Shown here: positions 50,542-60,055 of the stretch, in pieces
Position numbering within the stretch: position 1 is the stretch's first letter
How the letters are laid out: each line of letters begins with the position of its first letter
Assembly (NCBI RefSeq): GCF_016863035.1
Contig: NZ_BOOC01000007.1
Coordinates: 124,001 to 188,000 of the forward strand
Direction of reading: 5' to 3'
Source: Microbispora corallina
GTDB taxonomy: Bacteria; Actinomycetota; Actinomycetes; Streptosporangiales; Streptosporangiaceae
Length of the DNA stretch: 64,000 bases
Notes under the pieces: generated by a model
Seen by the model: the letters and a program-made list of their open reading frames with translations, nothing else
Database searches by the model: none
What the model was told of the DNA's origin: nothing
Position numbers and translations under genes: made by a program

Positions 50542-51150
50542 GTGTCCGAGCGAACGCAGGTCGATTTCTGGTTCGACCCCGCCTGCCCCTGGGCGTGGAT
50601 CACGTCCCGCTGGGTCCTCGAGGTGGAGAAGGTCCGCCCCATCGACGTCCGGTGGCACATCATGAGCCTCGCCGTGCTGAACGAGGACAAGGACATCCCC
50701 GAGGAGTACCGCGAGCGCACCCGGAAGACGATCGGCCCGGTGCGCGTGCTCGCCGCCGCCGCGGACAAGTACGGCGAGCAGGTGCTCGGCGAGCTCTACA
50801 CGCAGATCGGCACGCGCTTCCACGACGAGGGCCGCGAGCGCGACCGGGCCACGATCGAGGACGCCCTGGCCGCCGCCGGCCTCGACCGGGAGCTGGCCGC
50901 CGCGCTGGAGTCGCACGAGTACGACGAGGCCGTCCGCCGCTCCCACGCCGAGGGCATCGACCTGGTGGGTCAGGAGGTCGGCACGCCGGTCGTCTCCGTC
51001 GAGGGGAACGCGTTCTTCGGGCCCGTGGTGTCGCCCATCCCGCGCGGCGAGGCCGCCGCCCGCCTGTGGGACGGCGTGCTGCTGGTCACCGGGACCGACG
51101 GGTTCTTCGAGCTGAAGCGCTCCCGGACCCGCGACCCGATCTTCACCTGA
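50542..51150 (+). CDS. DsbA-family mycothiol-dependent nitroreductase-like protein (Rv2466c type)
   Basis: 202 residues from GTG 50542. FWFDPACPWAWITSRWVLEV and KVRPIDVRWHIMSLAVLNED match mycobacterial Rv2466c closely, as do GTPVVSVEGNAFFGPVVSPI, PRGEAAARLWDG and FFELKRSRTRDPIF. Rv2466c reduces substrates with mycothiol and has a CPWC active site; here it is CPWA, so the resolving Cys is missing and a monothiol mechanism is implied. Streptomyces homologues also often have this form, from memory. Divergent from pepN with a 181-base gap. Confidence 0.92.
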   Translation: MSERTQVDFWFDPACPWAWITSRWVLEVEKVRPIDVRWHIMSLAVLNEDKDIPEEYRERTRKTIGPVRVLAAAADKYGEQVLGELYTQIGTRFHDEGRERDRATIEDALAAAGLDRELAAALESHEYDEAVRRSHAEGIDLVGQEVGTPVVSVEGNAFFGPVVSPIPRGEAAARLWDGVLLVTGTDGFFELKRSRTRDPIFT

Positions 51151-51232
51151 TCGGAACGTCTCCGTGTCCTCCTGACGGGAACCGAGATCGAGCGGGTGAG
51201 GCCGCTCGCCATATGACAGCTGACTTGCGAGG

Positions 51233-52648
<1,416 letters not shown>

Positions 52649-52651
52649 GGG

Positions 52652-53140
52652 TCAGGGCGCCTGGAGGAGGATCTTCCTGCGCTCGTCCTTGCCCAGCCGG
52701 TCGACGTACAGGCTGCCCTCGAGGTGGTCGAACTCGTGCTGGAAGCAGCGGGCGAGCATGCCCCGGGCCTTCACGCTCACCGGGCGGCCGAGCTTGTCGA
52801 CGCCGCGCAGCGTCACTCCGGCGGCCCGCGGGGTGGGGGCGTAGATCGGCTTGCCGGTCTGCCTCCCCGGCACCGACAGGCAGCCCTCCTCCTCGACGAC
52901 CTGCTCCGGGTCGTCGACGGTGAGCTCGGGGTTGATCACGTGCCCCTTGCGGTTGCTGATGTCGTAGACGAACAGCCGGCGGCCGACGCCGATCTGCGGA
53001 CCGGCGAGGCCGACGCCGTCGGCGGAGTACATGACCGCGAACATCTCGTCGATGAGGCGCCGCAGCTCCCTGTCGAAGTCCGTCACAGGCTCGGCGGGAG
53101 TGCGCAGGATGGGGTCGCCGACGTACCGGATCTCGCGCAT
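52652..53140 (-). CDS. def: Peptide deformylase
   Basis: 162 residues. All three deformylase motifs are present: GVGLAGPQIGV, EEGCLSVPG and the metal-binding HEFDHLEG (QHEFDHLEGSLYVDRL). The enzyme removes the formyl group from nascent N termini using Fe2+. Short N terminus, standard for the class. Convergent with the aldehyde dehydrogenase and divergent from rpiB. Confidence 0.96.
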   Translation of the reverse strand: MREIRYVGDPILRTPAEPVTDFDRELRRLIDEMFAVMYSADGVGLAGPQIGVGRRLFVYDISNRKGHVINPELTVDDPEQVVEEEGCLSVPGRQTGKPIYAPTPRAAGVTLRGVDKLGRPVSVKARGMLARCFQHEFDHLEGSLYVDRLGKDERRKILLQAP

Positions 53141-53268
53141 GACGCTTGTGGTCCTCCGGGAGAGGTGCCCTGGGAGGGCGGGATGTAAGGGCCTGATGGC
53201 ACCGTCGACACTTACTCTAGTGCAGCCCCGCGGTCGTGTCCGCTGCCGGGAACTGGGAAACTTGTGGG

Positions 53269-53736
53269 GTGCGCGTCTACATCGGTGCCGACCATGCCGG
53301 CTACGAGCTGAAGAACCACCTGGTCTCCTGGCTGAAGGACCAGGGCCACGACGTGGTGGACTGCGGGCCCTCCGTCTACGACGCGGAGGACGACTACCCC
53401 GCGTTCGTGCTGCGGGCCGCCGCGGGCGTGGCCGGGGACCCGGCCTCCCTGGGCGTCGTGATCGGCGGTTCGGGCAACGGCGAGCAGATCGCCGCCAACA
53501 AGGTGCGCGGGATCCGCGCCGCCCTCGCCTGGAGCGAGGACACGGCCCGCCTCTCCCGCGAGCACAACGACGCCAACGTCATCGGCGTGGGCGCCCGGAT
53601 GCACACGGCGGAGGAGGCGACCCGCTTCGTCGAGATCTTCCTGGCGACGCCGTTCTCCGGCGCCGAGCGGCACGCCCGCCGCATCCGGCAGCTGAGCGAC
53701 TACGAGACGACCGGCGAGCTGCCGCCGCTGCCCTGA
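53269..53736 (+). CDS. rpiB: Ribose-5-phosphate isomerase B
   Basis: 155 residues from GTG 53269; GTG 53236 would add eleven residues and lies 18 bases after a TACTCT -10 box. VRVYIGADHAGYELKNHLVS, VVIGGSGNGEQIAANKVRGI, LSREHNDANVIGVGARMHTA are the RpiB/LacAB signatures. The active-site Glu of the actinobacterial type sits in SGNGEQIAANK (in place of the Cys of E. coli). It interconverts ribose 5-phosphate and ribulose 5-phosphate. Confidence 0.95.
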   Translation: MRVYIGADHAGYELKNHLVSWLKDQGHDVVDCGPSVYDAEDDYPAFVLRAAAGVAGDPASLGVVIGGSGNGEQIAANKVRGIRAALAWSEDTARLSREHNDANVIGVGARMHTAEEATRFVEIFLATPFSGAERHARRIRQLSDYETTGELPPLP

Positions 53737-53760
53737 CGGGCGGGCCGACCAGGCGGCGTC

Positions 53761-53872
53761 CTCGCGGGACCGCCGCGAGCTGACGTCGCTCTGCGGACCT
53801 CTCCCGGGACGCCCGCGACCCGGCGTCGCCGTGCGGACTCCTCGCGGGACCGCCGCCACCTCACGTCGCGGC
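53761..53872 (+). repeat. ~39-bp tandem repeat, three copies
   Basis: Units at 53761-53798, 53799-53838 and 53839-53872 share CTCGCGGGACCGCCGC, a CGTCGC block and a TGCGGAC end, with some drift. They fill the gap between rpiB and the small leftward gene and overlap the last codons of the latter. Confidence 0.75.
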
Positions 53873-54040
53873 ATCCCGGTTCTCGCGGACGTCGCCGCGC
53901 CCCCGGCGGCCCTCCCGCCGGGGCGTCTCGTCGCGCAGCGGCCGCTCGTCGGCCGCCTCCTGCTGTTCGCGCGTGGGCCGCGACACGTCGCGCGCCCGCA
54001 TCGCGGTGATCGCCGTGATCTGCAAGCTCTGCAGCGCCAT
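53861..54040 (-). CDS. Small protein, 59 residues
   Basis: 59 residues beginning MALQSLQITAITAMRARDVS and ending in an Arg/Glu/Asp-rich tail (PRREGRRGRGDVRENRDAAT). 57 of 59 codons end in G or C, which strongly supports coding. A TAGTCT box nine bases before the ATG suggests a near-leaderless transcript. The amphipathic start followed by a charged tail could bind a membrane or nucleic acid, but I know no named family. It lies between rpiB and the eis-like gene, leftward like the latter. Confidence 0.65.
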   Translation of the reverse strand: MALQSLQITAITAMRARDVSRPTREQQEAADERPLRDETPRREGRRGRGDVRENRDAAT

Positions 54041-54108
54041 GCCTTCGAGACTACGCGATCTCCCGTCCGGCGCCGCGGGTCCGGGAGATCGTACGGCGGG
54101 AGGGGCGG

Positions 54109-55338
54109 TCAGAAGACCATGCCGGTCCACGGCTTCGGGTCCCACGCCATCGCGGCCGACAGCTCCTGCAGCGCGCCCTCGCGGTGCTCCCGCACGAGAC
54201 CCGCGTCGGCCAGCGCCCGCAGCGGGCGGCCGCCGAGGTAGGCCGCGCCCAGCGCGTCCACGGGCAGCGTGAGGTCGGCCGGGTCGCCGGTCCGCTCGCA
54301 CAGGCCCTTGGCGGTGGTGAGCCGCCAGCGGCCCGCGTTCCACGGGCACCGCTCGTCCGCCACCTCGATGACGAGGTCGGCCGGGGCGGCGTACGTCCGG
54401 GAGGTCAGCGCCCGGTCCACGTCGACGAGGCGGATCCACAGCTCGTCCAGCCATCCCGCGTTCAGGTGGCGCGGCTCGGCCAGCAGGTGGGCGAGCGGGT
54501 CGTCCACCGGGCGGTTCCAGGCGTACACGGACGAGCAGAGGTCCCGGTCGAGCACGCTGCGCCAGGCCAGGGCGTACGCCGCGGGGTCCGTGGCGAACAG
54601 CTCCTTCAGGAGCACCTCGCCGTCGGGCACGTCGTGGTCGGTCGTGCGGGACTTGACGCGGAAGAGCGCGTAGCCCCGCGGCCCCTCGGCGTCCTCCACG
54701 ATCATGCAGCGCAGCGGCCCGTTCCCGCCCCGGTCGCGCTCCTCGTCCGCGAGCACCTCGATACGCCAGAGCCTCTCCGACCGCGCGTACATGCCGGGAC
54801 GCCGCAGGCGGACGGCGTCGAACACCCGGCGGAGCTCGGGCAGCGCTTCGGCCGGCGCGGCCACCCGCAGGCGCAGCGCCGGGTCGGCGGGCGCGTGCGG
54901 GACGAAGGCCGACATCCGCGTGGGCACCCGGAAGAACAGGTTGTCGACGGCCCTGCCATACCCGAACCGGCCGTAGATCCCGGCCTCGGTGGCGTACAGC
55001 GCGGCCACCGCCTCGCGCCCGCTGTCGTGCAGCTCGCGCAGCTGGTGCGTCATCAGCGCCGACAGCACCCCGCGCCGCCGGTGCGAGGGCAGCACCCCGA
55101 CCGCGGTGACGCCGGCGACGGGGATCGGGCCGCCCGGGACCGTCATGGTCAGGCTGAGCGCCATGGCGCACCCCACCATCAGGTCGCCGTCGAACGCCGA
55201 CAGGGAGCGGTCGATCTCCGCGATCTCCCTCCAGCGTTCGGAGACCTCGGGCGGGTAGGAGGCGTTGAAGGCCTCGTAGTCGACGGCCACGAAGGCGGGC
55301 CATTCGGCCTCGGTGATGGGGCGAACCGTGACGCTCAC
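54109..55338 (-). CDS. eis: Eis-like GNAT acetyltransferase
   Basis: 409 residues from GTG 55338, which follows a TACCCT box by seven bases and has no Shine-Dalgarno, so it is probably leaderless. N-terminal GNAT lobe with GVTAVGVLPSHRRRGVLSAL, middle lobe with the catalytic Tyr in YATEAGIYGRFGYGRAVDN, and a SCP2-like C-terminal lobe that ends in Phe (TGMVF). In mycobacterial Eis the C-terminal carboxylate and that Tyr form the active site; both are conserved here. Eis proteins acetylate aminoglycosides at several amines and also histones or cyclic peptides. The natural substrate is unknown. Confidence 0.92.
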   Translation of the reverse strand: MSVTVRPITEAEWPAFVAVDYEAFNASYPPEVSERWREIAEIDRSLSAFDGDLMVGCAMALSLTMTVPGGPIPVAGVTAVGVLPSHRRRGVLSALMTHQLRELHDSGREAVAALYATEAGIYGRFGYGRAVDNLFFRVPTRMSAFVPHAPADPALRLRVAAPAEALPELRRVFDAVRLRRPGMYARSERLWRIEVLADEERDRGGNGPLRCMIVEDAEGPRGYALFRVKSRTTDHDVPDGEVLLKELFATDPAAYALAWRSVLDRDLCSSVYAWNRPVDDPLAHLLAEPRHLNAGWLDELWIRLVDVDRALTSRTYAAPADLVIEVADERCPWNAGRWRLTTAKGLCERTGDPADLTLPVDALGAAYLGGRPLRALADAGLVREHREGALQELSAAMAWDPKPWTGMVF

Positions 55339-55456
55339 CCGAGAAAGGGTAGGAGCGAACCGCCCGGCGGGGCGACCCAATATCCGTGCCCGACGATCAA
55401 GGTCTTGGTCAAGCGGGTGCCTTCAGCAGGGATGGGCGGATACAGTCGAGGTCATC

Positions 55457-56569
55457 ATGACTTCCCGCTCGGCGCCGCTGATCCCTCCCCGGTTGCGCGC
55501 GCTCCTGGTGCGCGTGCCGCTGCTGGTGCCATTGGTGCGACTCGTCCGGCGGGGCTGGTCGACGGACCGCAATCTCATGATGGCCCTGGTCGTTGTCACC
55601 CTGGGGATCGGGGTGCTCGACGCCGAGATCTCGGTGTACTGGTTCTCCCCGTCCCTCCTGATTCCGGTCATGCTGCTCGGCGGCCTCCGGCTGCGGCTGC
55701 GCAGCCTGGCCGTGCTGCTCTGCGCGGTGACGGCCTCGCTCATGTACATGGGCCCGATCAGGGGCGTCGTCAGTGTGGGCCCGGGTCTGCTCATCACGAT
55801 GGCCTTCACAGCGGCGCTCGCGTGGGCCATGTCGCGTACCCGCGGCAAGCTGGGGGTCCAGGGCCTGCGCGGGGACGCGATGCTGCTGGAGCTGCGCGAC
55901 CGCCTGAAGCGGCAGAGCGAGCTGCCGCCGCTGCCCAAGGACTGGGGCGGCAAGGTCGTGCTCAAGCAGGCCGGCGGCTCGTCGTTCGGCGGCGACTTCG
56001 TGGTGTCCCTGCGGGAGGGCGACCTCGTCCAAGTGGCGGTCGTCGACGTCTCAGGCAAGGGCGTCGACGCCGGGACCAGGGCGCTCATGCTCTCGGGCAC
56101 GTTCGGCGGCCTGCTCGGGTCGGTCGACGACTTCCTGGGCGCCTGCAACACCTACCTCCACCGCCAGCTCGGCGACGAGGGGTTCGTCACGGCCGTCCAC
56201 CTGAGCCTCGACCTGTCGACCGGGGAGTACACGATCACCTCGGCGGGGCATCCGCCCGTCGTCCGGTTCGACTCCGGGTCGGGCACCTGGCGGGTCTCCA
56301 CGGCCAAGGGCGTCGTGCTCGGGGTCGTCCCCGACCTGCACTGCGAGACCGACAGCGGCGTGCTCCGCAAGGGAGACGCGCTCATGCTGTTCACCGACGG
56401 GCTCATCGAGCAGCCCGGCCGCGACATCGACTCCGGCCTCGACCGGCTGCTGGGGGAGGCCGAGCGGCTGCTGCCGTCCGACTTCCGGGACCGGGCCCGT
56501 CAGCTCGTGCAGTCGATGACCTCGGGGCACAACGACGACTGCGCGCTCGTCCTGATCTGGCGCCCCTGA
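55457..56569 (+). CDS. SpoIIE-type PP2C phosphatase with membrane N terminus
   Basis: 370 residues from ATG 55457; a TACAGT box and GAGG stand just upstream. About four membrane helices (NLMMALVVVTLGIGVLDAEI, WFSPSLLIPVMLLGGLRL, LAVLLCAVTASLMYMG, GLLITMAFTAALAWA) are followed by a PP2C/SpoIIE domain: GSSFGGDFVVSLREGDLVQV, VVDVSGKGVDAGTRALMLSG, LSLDLSTGEYTITSAGHPPV and MLFTDGLIE with HNDDCALVL. The metal-binding Asp residues are intact. Such enzymes dephosphorylate anti-anti-sigma factors in the general stress or sporulation pathways. It precedes the LanKC gene by 171 bases. Confidence 0.93.
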   Translation: MTSRSAPLIPPRLRALLVRVPLLVPLVRLVRRGWSTDRNLMMALVVVTLGIGVLDAEISVYWFSPSLLIPVMLLGGLRLRLRSLAVLLCAVTASLMYMGPIRGVVSVGPGLLITMAFTAALAWAMSRTRGKLGVQGLRGDAMLLELRDRLKRQSELPPLPKDWGGKVVLKQAGGSSFGGDFVVSLREGDLVQVAVVDVSGKGVDAGTRALMLSGTFGGLLGSVDDFLGACNTYLHRQLGDEGFVTAVHLSLDLSTGEYTITSAGHPPVVRFDSGSGTWRVSTAKGVVLGVVPDLHCETDSGVLRKGDALMLFTDGLIEQPGRDIDSGLDRLLGEAERLLPSDFRDRARQLVQSMTSGHNDDCALVLIWRP

Positions 56570-56740
56570 CGCCCTCACCGCGCCCGGAAAGCGGTCGCGC
56601 CGGCTGATCCGCTGAGCCGTCACATTCTGTAACTGTTCATGTACCATTCGTTGACGAAGGTCGCCCGCCGATGGCCCGTCCCCCGGCCGCGACCGTCGGT
56701 ACGGCTGTCGCGGCGACGTCCGGAAAAGGGGCGAGAGATC

Positions 56741-59251
56741 GTGGAGATGCGATACGAGCTTTACTGCCGCGCCGACCCGGTCTTCTACGACGCCCCGCGG
56801 GCGGGTGAGGCCGCCGGGCCCGACTTCGAGGCGGCCGGCCGGCCGGTGCCCGCCGGATGGACGCGCACCCGGCAGGGCGACTGGGTCGTCTGCCGCCCGC
56901 CCGCCGTTTCCCCGCCCGACCAGGGCTGGAAGATCCACGTCTCCGCCCGCCTGGACGACGCCGCCGAGATCCTGGACCGGACGGCCGCCTACTGCTTCGG
57001 CCGGCGCCTCACGTTCAAGTTCCTCCGCTCCCCGGCCGTCCTCCACCTCCGCGACGGCAAGTACGCCGACCCGGCCGCGAGCGGGAAGTTCATCGCCGTC
57101 TACCCCGGCGACGAGCGCGAGCTGGAGGCCGTGATCGGCGGCCTGACGGAGGCCCTCGACGGGCTGCGCGGCCCCGACGTGCTCAGCGACCTGCGGTGCG
57201 GCCCGGCGCCCGTCCACGTGCGCTTCGGCGCCATCGCCGAACGCCAGTGCCCGTCGCCCGACGGCCGCCCGGTGCCGGCCCTCCGCGACCCCGACGGCGT
57301 CCTAGTGCCCGACGTTCGGGCCGCCTCCTTCACCCCGCCGCCCTGGGTGCCCCTGCCCGGCTTCCTGCGCCCGTACGCCGAGGAGGCGGAGCGGGCGGCC
57401 GCGGTCCTGCCGTACGTGCCGGAGGCCGTGCTGCACCTGACCAACGGCGGCGGCGTCCACCTGGCCAGGGACCCGCGGACGGGGGAGCAGGTGGTGCTCA
57501 AGGAGGCCCGCGCCCACGCCGGGCTCGACGCCCTCGGCGCGGACGCGACGGCCCGGCTGGAGCGCGAGCGCGCCGCCCTCGAACGGCTCGCGGGGCTGGG
57601 CGTGGCCCCGGCGCTCAGGGACGACGTCACGGCCGGCCGCCGGCGCGTCCTCGTGCTGGAGCGGGTGGCGGGCGAGCCGCTCGACCGCGCGTTCGCGGCC
57701 CGCTACCCGCTGGGCGGCGCCCGGCCCGGCGACCTCGCCGCGTACGTCGACTGGGTCACCGGGATCTGCGCCGCGGTCGAGGACGCGGTCACGGTGATCC
57801 ACGAGAACGGCCTGGTCCACGGCGGCCTCACGCCCGGCGACGTCATCGTCCGGCCCGACGGCGGGGTCACGCTCGTCGACTTCGAGCGGGCCGCGCCTGT
57901 GGGCGAGGCGGCCGACGTCGAGCCCCCGCTCGGCCTGCGTCCGGGGCTGAGCGGCCTCGACGCCGACCGGCACGCGCTGGCCTGCCTGCGCCTCGCCCTG
58001 TTCCTCCCGCTCACCGAGCTGTTCGCGCTCGACGCGGGCAAGGCGGCGGAGCTGGCCGACGTGATCCGCAGGCTCTTCCCGGTCCCGGAGGCGTTCGTGC
58101 GGCCCGCCGCCCGGGTGGCCGGGCGCGGCCCGCGCCGCAAGGCCCCCGAGACCACCGGCTGGCGGCAGATGCGGGCCTCGATGGCGGACGCCGTCCTCGC
58201 CTCCGCCACCCCCGGCCGTGACGACCGGCTCTTCCCCGGCGACCCGGCCCAGTTCGCCCGCCCCGGCGCCGGGCTCGGCCTCGCCCACGGCGCCGCCGGT
58301 GTGCTGTACGCGCTGCACGCCACGGGCGCGGAGGTCCGCCCCGAGCACGAGCGGTGGCTGGTGGAGCGGGCCCTGCGGGCCGGCGGCGACGTCCCGCCCG
58401 GCTTCTTCGACGGCCTGCACGGCGTGGCCCACACCCTCGCCCGCCTCGGGCACCGGGAGGACGCCCTGGAGGTCGTGGAGACCGTCGCCGCGCGGCCCTG
58501 GCGCGACCTCGGCCCCGGCCTGTACGGCGGGCTCTCGGGCATCGGGCTCAACCAGATCTGCCTCGGCGCACTGGACGACGCGCTGGAGACGGCCGACCTG
58601 GTGGCCGCGCGGCCGCCCAGGCCCGGCGCTCCCGCGGGGCTCATGCACGGCCCGTCGGGGGCGGCGCTGCTGTTCCTCCGGCTGTTCGAGAAGACGGGCG
58701 ACGCCCGGTGGCTCGACGAGGCGGAGCGGGCGATCCGCGACGACCTGCGCCGCTGCGTCCGCCAGGCCGACGGGTCGCTCCAGGTGAACGAGGGCTGGCG
58801 GACCTCGCCGTACCTCGGCGGCGGCGCCGTGGGGATCGCGTGGGTGCTCGGCGACCTGCTGCACTACCGGCCCGACCCGGACCTCGCCGCCGCGCGGGCG
58901 CGGCTCGACCTGGCCGCCCGGGCGCCCTTCTACCTCCAGCCCGGGCTGTTCGCCGGACGGGCCGGGATCATCGCGTACCTGTGCAGAGACCGGGCCGGCG
59001 GCTGGGGCAGGGAGGACCCGGAGGCGGCCCGGCAGCTCGCGGCCCTGTCCTGGCACGCCGTCGGCCACGAGGGCCACCTCGCGTTCCCCGGGGAGCGGCT
59101 GCTGCGCCTCTCGATGGACCTGGCGACCGGGACGGCCGGCGTGCTGCTGGCCGCGGGGGCGGCGCTGCACGGCGAGCCGGCCGGGCTGCCGTTCCTCGGC
59201 GGGGCGATGCCCGCCCACCCGCTGCGCAGGCCCTCCACGACGGTGGCCTGA
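56741..59251 (+). CDS. Class III lanthipeptide synthetase (LanKC) homologue with defective kinase loop
   Basis: 836 residues from GTG 56741 (AAAAGGGG upstream; ATG 56747 is possible). Three domains in LanKC order: lyase (RYELYCRADPVFYDAPRAGE, GWKIHVSARLDDAAEILDR, LTFKFLRSPAVLHL, ASGKFIAVYP), kinase (~215-500, LTNGGGVHLARD, ATP-Lys K254 in VVLKEARAHAG, LVDFERA) and a LanC-like cyclase without zinc Cys/His (LAHGAAGVLYALHATG, GLYGGLSGIGL, LFAGRAGIIAYL), as in RamC/AmfT. The kinase catalytic loop reads HGGLTPGDV: the catalytic Asp is Gly362 and the Mg-binding Asn is Asp367, so Ser/Thr phosphorylation is probably lost. No RamS-like precursor gene is nearby. A LuxR-type regulator converges nine bases downstream. 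Confidence 0.88.
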   Translation: MEMRYELYCRADPVFYDAPRAGEAAGPDFEAAGRPVPAGWTRTRQGDWVVCRPPAVSPPDQGWKIHVSARLDDAAEILDRTAAYCFGRRLTFKFLRSPAVLHLRDGKYADPAASGKFIAVYPGDERELEAVIGGLTEALDGLRGPDVLSDLRCGPAPVHVRFGAIAERQCPSPDGRPVPALRDPDGVLVPDVRAASFTPPPWVPLPGFLRPYAEEAERAAAVLPYVPEAVLHLTNGGGVHLARDPRTGEQVVLKEARAHAGLDALGADATARLERERAALERLAGLGVAPALRDDVTAGRRRVLVLERVAGEPLDRAFAARYPLGGARPGDLAAYVDWVTGICAAVEDAVTVIHENGLVHGGLTPGDVIVRPDGGVTLVDFERAAPVGEAADVEPPLGLRPGLSGLDADRHALACLRLALFLPLTELFALDAGKAAELADVIRRLFPVPEAFVRPAARVAGRGPRRKAPETTGWRQMRASMADAVLASATPGRDDRLFPGDPAQFARPGAGLGLAHGAAGVLYALHATGAEVRPEHERWLVERALRAGGDVPPGFFDGLHGVAHTLARLGHREDALEVVETVAARPWRDLGPGLYGGLSGIGLNQICLGALDDALETADLVAARPPRPGAPAGLMHGPSGAALLFLRLFEKTGDARWLDEAERAIRDDLRRCVRQADGSLQVNEGWRTSPYLGGGAVGIAWVLGDLLHYRPDPDLAAARARLDLAARAPFYLQPGLFAGRAGIIAYLCRDRAGGWGREDPEAARQLAALSWHAVGHEGHLAFPGERLLRLSMDLATGTAGVLLAAGAALHGEPAGLPFLGGAMPAHPLRRPSTTVA

Positions 59252-59259
59252 CCGGGCTC

Positions 59260-59865
59260 TCAGATCCAGCCGGAGTCGGTGGCGATGCGGACGGCGTCGA
59301 CGCGGTTGCGGGCGCCGGTCTTGTACAGCACCCGGGTCAGGTGGTTGCGGACGGTGCCGACCGACAGCGACAGCTCCGCCGCGATCTCCTTCGAGCGGGC
59401 GCCGGCCGCGGCGAGCCTGAGCACGTCGAGCTCGCGCCGCGTCAGGGGGTTGTCGGCGGCCTCCAGCGCCGCGACCGCGAGGTCGGAGTCGACCACCCTG
59501 CGGCCGCTCGTGATGCGCCGGATGCCGTCGGCGAGCTGTTCGGGACCGACCTGGATGCTCATGTAACCGAGCACGCCGGCGGCGAAGGCCCGCTTCACGT
59601 GCCCCGGGTTCGGCTGGCCGGACAGCACCATCACCCGGCAGCGGGGGACCTTCTCGCCGAGCCGGGCGGCGGCGCTCAGGCCGTCCACGCCGGGCAGGTC
59701 CGTGTCGATCACGGCGGCGTCGGGCCGGACGTCGAGGGCGGCGGGCACGATGTCCTCACCCGAGCCGACGTCGGCCACCACCTCCAGGTCGCTCTCGCCG
59801 TCGAGCGACGCCACCAGGCCGCGCCGAACCAGCGGAAGGTGTGCGGCCACCAGGATCCGGATCAA
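59260..59865 (-). CDS. Atypical LuxR-type response regulator beside LanKC
   Basis: 201 residues from TTG 59865, which follows GAGGGGAGA; ATG 59889 would add eight residues. The receiver keeps the phospho-acceptor Asp54 (AVIDTDLPGVDG), but the usual acidic pair is Ala8-His9 and the conserved Lys is missing (GYMSIQV), so phosphorylation is unlikely. The LuxR helix-turn-helix is normal (LTRRELDVLRLAAAGARSKE, VGTVRNHLTRVLYKTGARNR). No kinase partner is adjacent. Position next to a LanKC gene recalls RamR/AmfR, the regulators of SapB-type clusters, and the nine-base convergent spacing supports a joint history. Confidence 0.88.
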   Translation of the reverse strand: MIRILVAAHLPLVRRGLVASLDGESDLEVVADVGSGEDIVPAALDVRPDAAVIDTDLPGVDGLSAAARLGEKVPRCRVMVLSGQPNPGHVKRAFAAGVLGYMSIQVGPEQLADGIRRITSGRRVVDSDLAVAALEAADNPLTRRELDVLRLAAAGARSKEIAAELSLSVGTVRNHLTRVLYKTGARNRVDAVRIATDSGWI

Positions 59866-60000
59866 GATTCTCCCCTCGGGGCGGTCCATCAAAGGGTGAT
59901 CGACTGGATGCGCAGTGTCAACGAAGTGTCCTGTTTCGGTCACGGCCGCGCAACCCGAACCGGCTTCGGGACCGGCCCCCCGCGGGTATGGTGGGCTACT

Positions 60001-60025
60001 CTCGAAAGGTGCGAGGTCTTTCGAG
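60001..60025 (+). promoter_or_regulatory. Hairpin in the rip1 leader
   Basis: CTCGAAAG (60001-60008) pairs exactly with CTTTCGAG (60018-60025) around a nine-base loop, 30 bases before the rip1 ATG. TATGGT at 59987-59992 and TACTCT at 59997-60002 are -10-like boxes, so the hairpin is at the transcript start or is an operator. Confidence 0.5.
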
Positions 60026-60055
60026 GCACCTTCTCCGTCCCGGGGGTACGCCCTG

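Noticed and set aside
53212-53874. 220-codon minus-strand frame over rpiB
   Set aside because: It is antisense to rpiB, which has unmistakable motifs.
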